Assembly (NCBI RefSeq): GCF_021462225.1
Contig: NC_061813.1
Span: 22,096,442 to 22,160,441 of the forward strand
DNA from: Girardinichthys multiradiatus
Taxonomy: Eukaryota; Chordata; Actinopteri; Cyprinodontiformes; Goodeidae
Length of the DNA stretch: 64,000 nt
Direction of reading: 5' to 3'
Shown here: piece by piece, positions 13,390 to 24,699 of the stretch
How positions within the stretch are numbered: position 1 is the stretch's first letter
Layout: every line of letters begins with the position of its first letter
Translations under genes and position numbers: made by a program
The notes under the pieces: generated by a model
Seen by the model: the letters and a program-made list of their open reading frames with translations, nothing else
What the model was told of the DNA's origin: nothing
Databases searched by the model: none

Positions 13390-13970
13390 GCAGTGCCTTC
13401 CAAAAGTATTCATACCCTTTGAATCTTTCCACATTATCCAAGAGTGGAAAGATTTGAGAGCAATTGCAAACCAACAACGACATGGCTGTGCAATTGCTTA
13501 TCAGAGAAGCAGCCAAAAGGCCTTTGGTAACTCCGGAGGAGTTGCAGAGATTGACAGATCTGGTGGGAAACTATGTGACTGACTAATACCACGTATTCAA
13601 AGTAATAGCCCGGCACTCCATATATCTGGCCTATATGGAAGAGTGGCAAGATGAAAGCCATTGTTGGGAAAAGAAAACCCTAGAAGGTCCCATATAATGT
13701 TTGCTACAAGGGGGCATAATAAACAAGTTGAACAAGGTGCTTAGATGAGACCAAAACTAAACTTTTGACCCTCATTGCCAAACGCTGTGTGGTGGAAAAT
13801 CCTTCTCATCCGCCTGCAGACGGCATCTCCACCAAGACACATGGTGGCAGCGTCATGCTGTGGGGATGATATTCTTCGGCAGGGACAGGGAAACAGGCCA
13901 GGGTTGATTGGAATATCCTGGGAGAAAAACCTGCTTAAAGGCTGGTAAAGAGTTTTGCAGCGCATTTTCT
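13390..13970 (+). mobile_element. Tc1/mariner transposon remnant
   Basis: It starts with cagtgccttccaaaagtatt near 13392, a known type of Tc1 terminal repeat in fish. It then shows decayed transposase coding sequence: 'cagagaagcagccaaaagg', 'ggaggagttgcagag', 'atggaagagtggcaag', 'gatgagaccaaaa' and 'ggtggcagcgtcatgctgtg'. These blocks follow the order of a Tc1 transposase from the HTH region to the region before the second catalytic Asp. Frames are broken many times and the right end is missing. It is an old fossil copy. Confidence 0.8.
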
Positions 13971-15073
13971 TTTTCTTACTATGTAAACAAGGAACGTAAG
14001 GTCATTGCATTTTATCTGTTGGGCTCTTTCATACAGTTACTGTTCATAACACAAAAATGCAACTCTACTTGTCTTTTTTAAAATTATGTAGTAGGATTAT
14101 TTTCAGGTAAATTCCAATTTGATCAGTAGCAGATGTGAAACAAGTGGTTAGCCTTGATTCCTTAGTGCTATTAAAGCACTAAACGCTGATTTTGATGCCA
14201 TTTGGTAACTAAGGTGATGTAGTGCTTATTTCATGTTTTGTTTATGGTATCACAGCTTTTCTTCTGCAATAATTTCAATATAATTATATTTGAATATGAT
14301 GTGTGATAAAGGCTAAGTCTAAACTTCACAACTTTAAGTTATTTATGTTGCTGAGGAGTTTAATTACATCTGTTTGACCATTGATTTCTTATGGTGGTGA
14401 AGTGTTATGATGGATTATGGACATAAAAGATCCCAAAAAAGCCTTGTAATTGTAGAATATTTTTATAAGGATTATATATATACACACGATTCCATCAATT
14501 GATTTGAATCCCTGTTTGGAGATGTCCACTTTTATGGAATATCATAATATCTCATGAAACCAAATAATGATACGTGACCTCCTCCTGTCAGATATTTGTT
14601 GGAGTCACATAGAGTAACTGCATACCACATTCCTTACAGTAAATTATGACTTTGACTCATCAGTTGAAAAAGTACAACATTTGCTTTTATCATTTCTCAG
14701 GTTGGGATAGTTATTAAAAATGAAAATTGAGTTTAAAATGTTTCATCTTATATTTTCAGAAGAATAAATGCTTAATAAAATCACACTTGGTACGTTTGAT
14801 TATTTTAAATTGACTTTAATATTTTACTCATCACTATTGCAGTTTTTGATTCATTGATTTAATGTACGCTCATTCAAAGATTACTACCTGTTAACTGTTG
14901 GGTCTCTGGACAACTTTGAATCCAGGTTGAACTGTGGTTCTTAAACTGGGTCAAAAATGCCAAGCCAAACACGGAAACAGGAATTTTGTGACAATTGTGA
15001 AGGTGATTGAAAAGGTACCAAAGTTTACAAACAGTACTTCAAATAATCTCCCATTCCAAGAGTCATAGGTATT

Positions 15074-15082
15074 AAAATAGAA
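15074..15082. repeat. 9-bp target-site duplication, left copy
   Basis: AAAATAGAA lies directly outside the left terminal inverted repeat and is repeated exactly at 20754-20762, directly outside the right one. The next bases outward differ, so the duplication is nine bases if the element ends at TATGGAAG. Confidence 0.85.
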
Positions 15083-15153
15083 TATGGAAGCCCATTTACG
15101 CCACTTTGATGAAAAAACAAAAACACAAAAACATATCTCATAATTATGAGATA
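15083..15153 (+). repeat. Left terminal inverted repeat and subterminal palindrome
   Basis: The repeat begins TATGGAAGCCCATTT and runs through a GCCACT..TGATGAAAAAA block matched in inverted orientation at the right end. It is followed at 15134-15153 by a perfect 20-bp palindrome centred on CATAATTATG. The palindrome core TCATAATTATGA recurs twice near the right end and could be a transposase binding site; that role is inferred. Confidence 0.8.
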
Positions 15154-15215
15154 GCTTGAATTGGCTCCCTTGCATTGTAAGGAGACAGGTGAGACGCTTG
15201 GCTAGATATAAAGAA

Positions 15216-16479
15216 ATGAATGTTGATAACATCATTGAGCAATAATTTAGAAGGGGTTTTACAAATCTTGAAATCTTGAAAGTTTTGGAAGAATCCCATA
15301 ATGTTAAATTAAGCTTCCAGGCATTGGAGAGAAGACTGCAAAAGAAATGCCTTTGGCGGAGAAAAAACAAGACAGATGATGCAGAAGTGACCGCTTTCAT
15401 TGAACAACAACTGCAAGGATCTGGTAGACAGCATGGTGGATGCACCAGAAATGTTCGATTTCTGGGACAGTCACAGACAGAGAAACAGTACATCTTATGA
15501 TGCGCCTGATGGATCCAAATGGGGTTGACCTGCGTGCACGAAATCACTTGAGACGACGCTTGTATGTCAGTCGTGGACCAAACTATGTATGGCACATTGA
15601 TGGGTATGACAAACTGAAGCCTTATGGAATATGTATTAAGGGATGCATAGATGGCTTCTCGAGGAAAATGATCTGGTTAGAAGCATGTTAAACTAACACT
15701 GACCCTCGCATTATTACTGGCTATTTCATTGATGCTGTGATGGAGTGCAATGGATGTCCACAAAAGGTCAGAGTGGATCATGGCACAGAGAACACTCATG
15801 TTGCGGCGATGCAAAGATATCTGCACAACGAGGAGGAAAATGGTTTTGACTGTGTTATCCTTGGTCCGAGTACTGGAAATCAGAGGATAGAACGATGGTG
15901 GTGCACCTTAAGAAGTGAATGTGCCCAGTTTTGGATGGACCATTTTGACCAACTGAAAGCTGATGGCTATTTTGTTGACAGCTTTTTGGACAAATCACTG
16001 ATTCAGTTTTGCTTCCTACAAACAATACAGGTAATACTAATTTATTTATTGCTTTCAATGCACAAATATAAAATCAGTTATAAATAATTTAAAAACAAGA
16101 ATTGTTTTCTAATAACTATTTTATTTTTTTCTTCTTTTCTTAATCATACAGATGGAGCTGGATGAAGTTGTCAATGCGTGGAATGACCATCGTATACGAT
16201 CTACAAATAATCCTCGGGCTCAGAACGGTCGCCCCACATTAATGCATGCTGTTCCCAACCTGTATGGGGCTCCAAATTTTCTACAGCCTGCCAGCCAAAC
16301 AGAGCTAGAAATATGTCTAGAGGAATGTCTTTTCAAGGACTTTCCCTGTGATGTTGATGTGTTTCACTTATGCACCGAACTCATGACAGAGCAAACTGGT
16401 AATGTCAGATGATGTGTACGAAATTACTAATCTTTATGTAAGACTCCGTCAAATGATTAGTGATGGACTGGGGGAATAG
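15216..16479 (+). pseudogene. Integrase-type (D-D-E) transposase pseudogene of the 5.7-kb element
   Basis: Reading starts at ATG 15216 with an HTH-like N-terminus (LSFQALERRLQKK region), then the RNase H-like integrase core. Candidate catalytic residues are the Asp in VWHIDGYDK, the Asp in VRVDHGTEN and the Glu in NQRIERWW. The C-terminal WNDHRIRSTNNPRAQNGRP block follows a probable intron at 16030-16151 (gtaata...catacag) and the frame ends at TAG 16477-16479. Breaks: TAA at 15243-15245, a frameshift near 15435-15440, TAA at 15689-15691 and a frameshift near 16400. The gene would cut and join the element's ends in the nucleus. The family is common in fish and invertebrate genomes as uncharacterised integrase-core proteins. 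Confidence 0.8.
15835..15988 (+). repeat. Source copy of a 154-bp internal duplication
   Basis: This part of the transposase gene, including the codon for the catalytic Glu, is repeated in the same orientation at 18675-18828 without any insertion or deletion (constant offset of 2840) and with about seven substitutions. Confidence 0.85.
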
Positions 16480-18399
16480 ATTCTCCAAATCACCCCTGCT
16501 CCACAAAAACTACAAAGCTTATATTATTTAAATATTGCCCGTGTAAACACCATGTGTCATTGAAATAAGGCTAAATTGCATGTGTGATACAGATTTGTTC
16601 TGTTTTACTTAAAAAGACTAATACATTTTAACTTCCTTCAAAGTAGAAGTCAAGGTCGCCCTATTAATCCCTATGTATTTAATGTAATATGCCTGTAAAA
16701 TAGTACCCTCTAGTTCAAAACTAGACTCAGTAGTGCCAAAATATTATGGTTATCCCTTTTCTTTAATTTTTCAGGGGAATATTGCTTAAATGGACAGTGG
16801 TGTTACAAGTACAAGCAATGTTTTAATCAGGTTATTCCTAACAGATTACTGTGACATTTTCCTATCAACATGTTATTGTTTGTAATTTTGTTACTGTTTT
16901 GTTTATTTGATAAGAGAGCATATGACATATTACTCTTCACATTTATATTTCAGTCTTTTTGTGATTCCAAATAAATTTCTTTACAGTGCAACAGCTACTC
17001 AAAAACAGATTCTACATGGCACTCAAAATCATTTATTTTGTATTCTGCCAACAAAGAACAGTCCATTTTCTTGACATTCCCAAAAATAAATCACAAGTGC
17101 TTCAAAAATACTCATCTTAGTGTGCACACATTTAATAAGCTTAACATAACAGAAGGTGGGGGAAGTAAAACATTACAAAAAATACCCTGTTTATAACCTT
17201 CCACAAAAAACCCAAAACATAACAAAAACAGAAACACAATATCCAATGTGCAAAAAAGAATAAATTTCAGAAAAAATATTTTTATATAATTATGAATGCA
17301 ATGTAACAAGTACAAGTATCAAAACAGTTTTATCAGAAAAAGATTCAACTAAACCATTCCCGTTACTGTTTTTTGTGGCTATGATCTTCTAAACATGTCC
17401 TGCAGTGATTTTCATATTACTTATGTTTTGATGTGTCAGGTAACAACATGTTAACTGTGGCAGAACAAAAGTCAACTACATTTTGTTGTTTGGCATCAAG
17501 GCTTTTCAATGCCAATTTTTAGCTGTACAAGTGCTCCCCTTAATGTTGACAGGTCTGAACATGAAGAACTTGTGCATGTGTATCCCTAATCATTAAGATA
17601 AGCTACAATTACGTAATTAACCTTAAATGCTGCATATTTTACAACCAAAAAATTAAACATTTGCACAGCGAAAGAGCAAAAAAAAAAAAAAATTTGGTAG
17701 CCATAAATATTTTTATCTTTCTTTGAGATAATGTGGACAATGTCAATTATGTGCTAATAATCTTACATTACAAATGGTAAACTGAGTAAGGTTCTTTGTG
17801 TATAAATAAAATGTAATAATGTAATGAAACTTGTGGCACAGACAACTGACAGATATTATAAGATTTAATAAAGGTTTAAAGGTAGTTCTTCTAAGGTCAA
17901 CAAGAACTCTTTGCAATTCAAATAAAAATTGCTTCAATATTTTTGTGCTCTGTCATTTATCCAACACTAATTTTGAAAATTTTAAAGTATAAATGTCACT
18001 GGCTTACAAACAAAAAAATATACTATTTTTATGTTTGTACTTCATACTTGGATATATTATGATAGAAGCAACACAATTTCTGCAGCAAAAACATGACAGA
18101 TTATAAATCATTGATACTATTTTTGTTTGAGAACAAAGCCTTGTTGAAACGTTTTGCTGCACATACCAGGCTTCACCTAGCACAAAAATATGATCCATTT
18201 TCTGTTAAATCTGAAGAATGTTTGGGGGTGTAACGTCACCCAGATCAAATCTTATCCCGAAAATCTGAAAGTATAACAAGAAAATGTGGACCCCCGTCCA
18301 AAACGTCTGTTTTGATGTTGATGGACAATTTGTTACTTTGAATAGCCACCTTAATTTTTTTTGCCCTTTTGGATTTCCACAACTGTGATGATACCAACT
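16480..18399. other. Non-coding middle of the 5.7-kb transposon
   Basis: This segment lies between the 3' ends of the two convergent genes. It is very AT-rich, with an A-run at 17680-17692. I see no coding frame with a recognisable motif; several short - strand frames here look random. The part nearest 18200-18399 might hold remains of the - strand gene's 3' end. Confidence 0.5.
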
Positions 18400-19853
18400 T
18401 TAAATGATGTCCATGACCCATACATTAGACTCCAAAACTTTCAGCACAGAAATCTGGATAGCTGTCATAATAGACTGACAGCTCACGGACACAGATACAT
18501 GTGTGAGCCACAGGTCTTCTGAGAAACCCTTGAATCTTGGCTTGGTGAAATCAAGAAGAATTATCTTACCCAGGAAAAGGTCTGAACCTGTGCAGAATCT
18601 TAGAAACAAGGACAGATGCTGCAAATCTGCATTCCTGACATATGTGCTGGGGTACTTTTGGATGTCCTTCTGATGGAAAATGGTTTTGATTGTGTTATCC
18701 TTGGTCCATGTACTGGAAATCAGAGGATATAATGATGGTGGTGCACCTTAAGAAGTGAATGTGCCCAGTTTTGGATGGACCATTTTGACCAGCTGAAAGC
18801 TGATGGATATTTTGTTGACAGCTTTTTGTTACTGCTATCCAAAACCTCCTCCCTAAGCTCTGTGGAATTAGGTGAAAAGTTAATATTTTCATGATTTGTG
18901 ATGCTTCCAGCAAATATCAAGTCAGGAGTTACTGTTTTGGGTATTGTAGATTGACTGGTTGTTGCAACACTTAAAGCAGAAGAGGAAGGCTGACTCAGAA
19001 AAAAGTCTTGATCTTGAAAAAATGGTGAAGACAAAGCTTCATCTTGACTGTTTGACTGGTTATCCTTCTTTTTACATGTGGTTAGATAAAACCTAATAAT
19101 AGGTAGTTTTGTATCATTATACAATTACCCAACTGTGATTTTGTCATCAACTGCTTCTTGATAATCCTTGAGATCTACCTCATAATCTGCTAGGGCCCCT
19201 TCTCTATTTCTTCCATTTGGAAAGAATAGAGCAGCTGCCATTTGGATTACCTCTTTTTTTAGCAACCTTTGATACATCAACCCTCCTTGTTCCACCACCC
19301 CTTTTTGCTCTTACTTGTTTAAAAGCCTGTTTTTCTTCTTTATAAGCCATCCAGCCTATTTCTATTTTTCTCTTTGACTTCAGAGCGTTCTTCTTTACGG
19401 TTGTATCAGATTTCTCTTCTTGTTCCGTACTGCGGCCATCTTCATCAGCAGTTCTTCTTTTACCCAGTTTTGATTTCAGGCGCTCAAACAGTTTTGATTT
19501 GCGACTGTTTGGGGTGCCATTTTCCCTTCTTTTACAATATCCTAACAGGGCTAGGCGGTCACCATATGATGGCAAATAACTCTGTCATCAGCTGGATTAC
19601 GTTGGTATCAATCTAAATGAGAACAGTGAAATATAATTACTTTAAAACAAAGGTGGCAACACAATCACATGTAATTTGAGTTCGATTATATAATATGGAT
19701 TAAAATATTTTCTTAAAAAATGCTTAAAAAAAAGCTTAGAAACTGCTGTTTTTGAATCACAGATTTTTTTTTCAGTACCTTCTCTTTTAACTTGGTCTCG
19801 ATAGTTTCCTCAGGAATCTTCCTTTGTCTCAGGAAATCACCCAGGTCATCCAT
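18400..19853 (-). pseudogene. Accessory gene of the transposon: SAM-like / HECT-like protein (broken)
   Basis: Read on the - strand, exon one (19853-19779) encodes MDDLGDFLRQRKIPEETIET.. and ends at donor GTACTG. The next exon starts at 19612 after TTTAG and reads IDTNVIQLMTE, then, after a frameshift near 19575, LPSYGDRLALLGYCKR. A basic region and KIEIGWMAYKEEKQAF..RAKRGGGTRR follow. Further breaks are a frameshift near 19255 and TAA at 19125-19127, before LYNDTKLPIIRFYLTT. After the captured transposase piece (18675-18828) come FLRFCTGSD and, in another frame, RRPVAHTC..LSVYYDSYPDF, which matches the C-lobe of HECT ubiquitin ligases with a possible catalytic Cys at 18497-18499. The N-terminus looks SAM-like. 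The role in transposition is unknown. Confidence 0.7.
18675..18828 (+). repeat. Captured 154-bp transposase fragment inside the accessory gene
   Basis: This is a near-identical copy of 15835-15988 in the same orientation, antisense to the accessory gene it interrupts. In the copy the codon for the catalytic Glu has become TAA. It splits the accessory gene between its low-complexity middle and the HECT-like C-terminus. Confidence 0.85.
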
Positions 19854-20019
19854 TCTGGGATCATACACTGAAAGGAAGGAGACAAGACCATTATCAGATG
19901 TTTCCAATATAATGTAAACAAAGTAATGCAAAAAAATTATAATTTTGCCTAAAACACTAATCATCTGGTCACTCACAATGCCATTCAGCACTTTCTTGCT
20001 TTACATTGATATTTTCTCG

Positions 20020-20130
20020 ATGATTTTGTTAAATACTTGATTGTTGATTTTATGATGTAAAGCACTTTAAACTGCCTTTCTGCTGAAATGTGCTACACAA
20101 ATCAACTTGACTTAACTTGACTTAAAATCG
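20020..20130 (+). repeat. LINE/SINE 3' tail inserted in the transposon
   Basis: The string agcactttaaactgccttt followed by gctgaaatgtgctacacaaat and a (CTTGACTTAA)-like tandem end at 20106-20125 is the usual 3' end of a fish LINE/SINE family. It sits inside the 5.7-kb DNA transposon, so it may be a later insertion. The 5' part is not recognisable. Confidence 0.55.
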
Positions 20131-20646
20131 TCAATATGTCAAATTGATTACTTTATACTATGCAAGCTTATGTTACAGATCCAGTTTCAATTTACAAATC
20201 CACGTTTCTTACCGTTATACACAGCTATGCTTCGCTAGTGTTTTATGCTTGCAAGGGCGACTGACTGGAAGCCAAACCGATGGTTCAGGTGGACTGTACC
20301 AACTCAAAAGGAAGTTCAAACTGACCGGAGCTTTACAATTTTTTTTTATAATTTGAAAACGTAAACAATTTCAAGCACACTTCAAGCATAATAAAAATAG
20401 TATAATATGTACTGTTTTGTATAAATGTTATGTTTTAGGATCTGATAGGCTAATTCGTTTTTGCTTGCATTGGTTTGTTCCACATGCTAAAAACGGATTA
20501 TCTAATATATTGAAACGATATTTAATACTATAAGAATTTGTAATGTGAAAAAAGTATGATTACAGTAGCCTACCTCATGTTTAGTATGCAAGCACCACAC
20601 CAGTTCTTTAGACACAAACGTCTCAGTCTCCCGAAGTGCTGGGTCC

Positions 20647-20753
20647 AGTCATAATTATGACTTAGCTAGCTCATTATAATAAGATAGCTAAGTCATAATT
20701 ATGAGATAAGTTTTTTTTTTTTTTCATCAGAGTGGCAGAAATGGGCTTCCATA
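20647..20753 (-). repeat. Right terminal inverted repeat with subterminal 20-bp inverted repeats
   Basis: The end (20753 backward) matches the left terminus. Just inside it are two perfect 20-bp inverted arms, 20649-20668 and 20685-20704, each containing TCATAATTATGA and TAGCTA. The same 12-bp core lies at 15138-15149 near the left end. Confidence 0.8.
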
Positions 20754-20762
20754 AAAATAGAA
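20754..20762. repeat. 9-bp target-site duplication, right copy
   Basis: AAAATAGAA, identical to 15074-15082, directly follows the right terminal inverted repeat. Confidence 0.85.
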
Positions 20763-21659
20763 CCATGTTAGTTCAGATGCCACAAAAGCAGCAAAGTTTT
20801 TTGGTTATTTAGAAATCTGACAGGATTTAAAACAGGATTATATTTGTTCTTTAAACTATAGATGTTAGAACTGTGTCAGCCTGATAAAAACTCCAGCTGG
20901 ACTGGTTTTACATTGCAGCCTCATCCTTTAAGTGTTTTTCCTTTCTTATAACTGCTTTCACCTCAGAAGTCTGTTCCATCCTGAAACGTTAATTAAAACT
21001 GAAAAGGTTCGGTGCTCTTGTTTCATTTCTCCTCTATCTGAAAAGACTCCAAAGATGTTTTTTGTTGTTGTTTTTGTGCAGTTACTAAGATTGTGTATCC
21101 ACCCTTAATCAGACTGAAGCCAAATCCGCCTCGGCTCTAATTACTCTAATGTGTCACGTAAGCCCTGCAGTCTAGTTTGCACCTGGCAGGGTTACATTTA
21201 CTGTTCCCCTGTTCTTTCTGTCTGCCTTCTCCCGATGTCACTGTACCTCTCCAAAGTTTCATATAGTCATAGTTGTTAAGTGTTGTTAGCATCTCCTGCC
21301 GGAAATCAAATTACCCCCTATTCCCGTTGCCTGGCATCGTGGATGGTTATTTAAAACGGTTTGGCTCTTCTCACTTGCCTGCCTCGCTGTCTTGTGGCGT
21401 CGGCCATCATAATCGAGCTCTTTGTTTGCTCCTGCTGAGTCTTGATTTACAAATTGCGCCTCATTGTGTCTACAGCATAGGCATGTCATTCTGTCTCTGC
21501 GCGAGTGTGTGTGTGTGTTCCAGCATGTTTCGGTGTGTGAAGGTCTTGCTTGTTTCTTGGTTGTTTACTTTTTATTGAAAAGGTCTCAAGATTTTCCGAG
21601 AAAAGTGTTTTAGAACTTGTTTGCTTTGAAAGAAGATTTTCATGTGCAGTCTTTCAGAA

Positions 21660-21940
21660 CTGAAGAAGTATTCACATCGCTGAAACTTTCCAACATTTGG
21701 TCACATAAAAACCACAAACATTAATGTAAGTGGAAGGAAATTCATACATGATTTTCACTTTTGTTCTCAATCCCCTGCACATTAAACTCACCCTAATTAA
21801 AATGCAGTACACCAAATGCCCTTTGATGTCGTTTTGAATACACCATCCCCATGGTAAAACATGACAGTGGCAGCATCCGGCTGTGGAGATTCTTGCTGTC
21901 TGCAGGGACAGTAAAGCTTTTGAGAGTTGAAGGATGGATC
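21660..21940 (+). mobile_element. Tc1/mariner remnant (host of a second insertion)
   Basis: It contains 'gaagtattcacatcgctgaa', 'tttggtcacataaaaacca', 'catggtaaaacatgacagtg' and a 'gcagcatccggctgtgga' block. These are degraded Tc1 end and transposase pieces, the last from the part with the GGSVM-type motif. It ends where another Tc1-like end begins at about 21941. Confidence 0.55.
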
Positions 21941-22975
21941 TACAGCTCTGTGAAAAAGTATTTATCCACTTAAAGATTTACCTAAATGTCTCATATTATC
22001 AAACTTTTTTTTTTAAATCAAAGATAATCTGAGTGAATACAAACTTCACTTTTATATTGTTAAATCTATTTCCTAATGGTCAGAAACTTTCCCAACAACA
22101 TGGCCCTATTGATAAACATAATTGCGGCCCTTTTTAAATCATGAATTCATGTGATTAACCACATTTGTTTGCTTCAGTTTCACTAGCCACAGCTAGGCCT
22201 GATTACTGCCTGACCTGCAGAATTAGGAAATCACCTAAATAGAACCCTTCTGACCGCATGAAGTAGGTTAAAATATCTCATGTCCTGATCTAAAGAAATT
22301 CAAGAACAGATGGGAAACAAAGCCCTTAACATGTCTGGAAACACTTACAAAGTCATTTCTAAGGCTTTGGAACTCTTTATCCACAAAAGGAGAAAACATG
22401 GAACAGTGGCGAACCTTCCCAGGAGTGACCAGCCTACCAAACGTACTCCCAAGAGCAGACTAATGACTAATTTATAAAGTCCCAGAAGAACATCTAAATC
22501 ACTGCAGGTCTCACTTTCTTTAGTTAAGGTAAGTGTTCATGATTCAGCAATAAGAAAGAGAGAAAACCTGGATAAGAACTGCATCCATGGGAGCATTCAA
22601 AGGCCAAAAACACTGCTGACCAAAAACGGTCAAGTTTGCCTTAAATCATCTTAAAGACTTGTGGAAAAATATTTAGTGGACTGTCAAGTTTAAAGTGGGA
22701 CTATTTAGAAGGTGTGCTCCCTGGTACATTTGGTGTGAAACAAACAGCCAGTCAGTCAGGCAGTCAGTCATTTTCTACCGCTTATTCCATAGTGGGTCGC
22801 GGGGGAGCTGGTGCCTATCTCCAGCAGTCTACGGGCGAGAGGCTGGGTACACAAACAAACAGCGTTTTAGAAAAATTTATATCAGACTGGCAGTCAAACA
22901 TGGCGGTGGGAGTGTGGTGGTCTGGGATAGCCTTGCCTCTTCAGGACCAGGACCACTTACATAAAATCCTATTGG
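21941..22975 (+). mobile_element. Second Tc1/mariner remnant with nested repeat
   Basis: It begins with tacagctctgtgaaaaagta, a recognisable fish Tc1-type end with its flanking TA. Decayed transposase sequence follows, including a 'caaacatggcggtgggagtg' block (HGGGSVVVWD-like in one frame, 22900-22940). A roughly 90-bp foreign repeat interrupts it at 22772-22860. No complete frame survives and the right terminal repeat was not identified. Confidence 0.65.
22772..22860 (+). repeat. Short interspersed repeat nested in Tc1 remnant
   Basis: 'ttctaccgcttattccatag' and 'ggtcgcgggggagctggtgc' followed by 'gggcgagaggctgggtacac' form a fish repeat unit I recognise. It sits between two halves of Tc1-like sequence. 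Exact ends are unclear. Confidence 0.5.
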
Positions 22976-24699
22976 AGAATGTTATTAAATACAGTGTGCC
23001 CTGTCTGCATGTAATTTAGAAAGCTGATGTGTCCTTTTTCTTTCAGCCTTCAGACACGGTTTATAATATTTAAATTGTAAAATTATATTTTGGTTTGACT
23101 CGCTCCGGCCATTGTGGTCCTTGATATTGTTCGCTCTTAACTTTCATTATCTTTTCGTTGCAGTACCTCTTGGAAAACCTTCTCATTTCTCCTCTTCCAA
23201 TTGCCATTGAGTAAACAACAGTCTGTTCATGTCACGTGTCGTTCCTTAGCAGCCCTGATCATACCTGCTCAGGAGCAGGGAAAAAGCTAGGGAAAATACA
23301 GTAATGGAAACGCTCGCAAAGAGGGCCGAGTGAAGTCGACGAGGACCAAATTGAGCCATTGGAAAAGGGGCATAATATTTCCAAAATTTCTATAATAATA
23401 ATTAGACTTGTTGCTAGTTATTATTAATGCTTCATAGCAGTTGTTGCGGCACAACTAGGTTCATTGGAAAATACTTTTTCAGGTTTTTACTGCTAACCAA
23501 AAATTGAAAACCATCATTTTCCACAATCTTCTTGTTTCTTCACAATGCTGTTTATTCACTCGGAGCCTCTTACTCTTATCCATTTACCCTCATAAACTTG
23601 CAACTAAAGTTTTATACGTTTTTCTTTTTTTATCTTTGCCTGATACCTTTTCATTCAAATAGTTCCTTCAGGGTGACAGTTATGCGTCACTGTATGTGTT
23701 TGTGTACTTACTACAAGGACTGTCTGACCTTAACACCAATAAGCAGAAACAGTGCTGAAGTCCGGTCCAGGCTCCTATCTGTCTTTGTCGCACGGATGCT
23801 GCTAATCTGCTTGCACATTCCCGGCCTGCGCTTGTTTTCTCTCTCCCCTTCAGACACTTTGCTCCTGGAAGCTTGTTAAGGCGACCTTGAGAGAACGGAT
23901 TCTCTATTTATCAGGCATATCTGGATTGATAGCAACAGAGAAAAATGCAGCCTTGAAAGCGATGAAAGGTTGGTTGAAATTTAATTGAAAACAGAAGAAA
24001 GTTGGACTGGGTCGCTCATCTTACGTAAAATACCAAAGATGGACATAAAAGGTTTTTGTAACAGTGGAAATAAATAGACTAAAACAAAGTAACATGTAGC
24101 ATAAATATGTCTTTCACTGTTAATAAGTGAAGTTTTTGATGAGATCAGCAGGAAAGGATTATTTCCTGTATCTTGTCACTCTTCTACAAATGCCAGGCTA
24201 ACCTAACAGTTGTGCTGCCTGATTTTTCTGTTTCTGTTCTACAGAAAAACACAATGCCTTGGTAGCTCTGTATGACAACTGATGATCTAAGCCTCCAAAC
24301 TTACCCAAGCGTTTCCACACTACTGTATGTTTCATTATAATGCAGGTAAATTTCCCCTGAATTGAGTTCTGGCTCAGAGCAGTGTCTGCTTCCTGTGAAA
24401 TCCAAGGAATCTCCCCTTGAAGTATTCATCACAATCCGCATCGGGTCTCACAATGAGGCAGAAGAAGTGAAGGAACCCCTGAGGGAAAAGGTTGCAGCCA
24501 GTCAGACTTAAGGAGACAAAGAGCTGGACATGAAAAGATAAAGATCGAGACATAACGCTGCATTCCAGCGTAATACAGGCAGCAGAAACCCCCGTTGTAC
24601 GATATGATCTCATTGGAGTGAGTTTGGTTTCATTATCAGCCGAAGTGACTGTAACCTGGTGACCTGCTTTAGAATTCCCAGTAGTTTCTCCTTCACCTT

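Larger units (their letters stand above)
15083..20753. mobile_element. Complete two-gene integrase-type DNA transposon (decayed)
   Basis: The element is 5671 bp. Its ends are terminal inverted repeats starting TATGGAAGCCCATTT; over about 35 bp the left end (15083 onward) and the reverse complement of the right end (20753 backward) differ at only three positions. It is flanked by a perfect 9-bp duplication. Inside are a + strand gene for a D-D-E integrase-type transposase (15216-16479) and a - strand gene with a HECT-like C-terminus (18400-19853), arranged tail to tail. Both are broken, so this copy cannot move by itself. Subterminal palindromes around TCATAATTATGA occur near both ends. It resembles the integrase-like transposons of animals (IS3EU/Ginger-type in the wide sense). 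I cannot settle the superfamily without a search. Confidence 0.85.
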
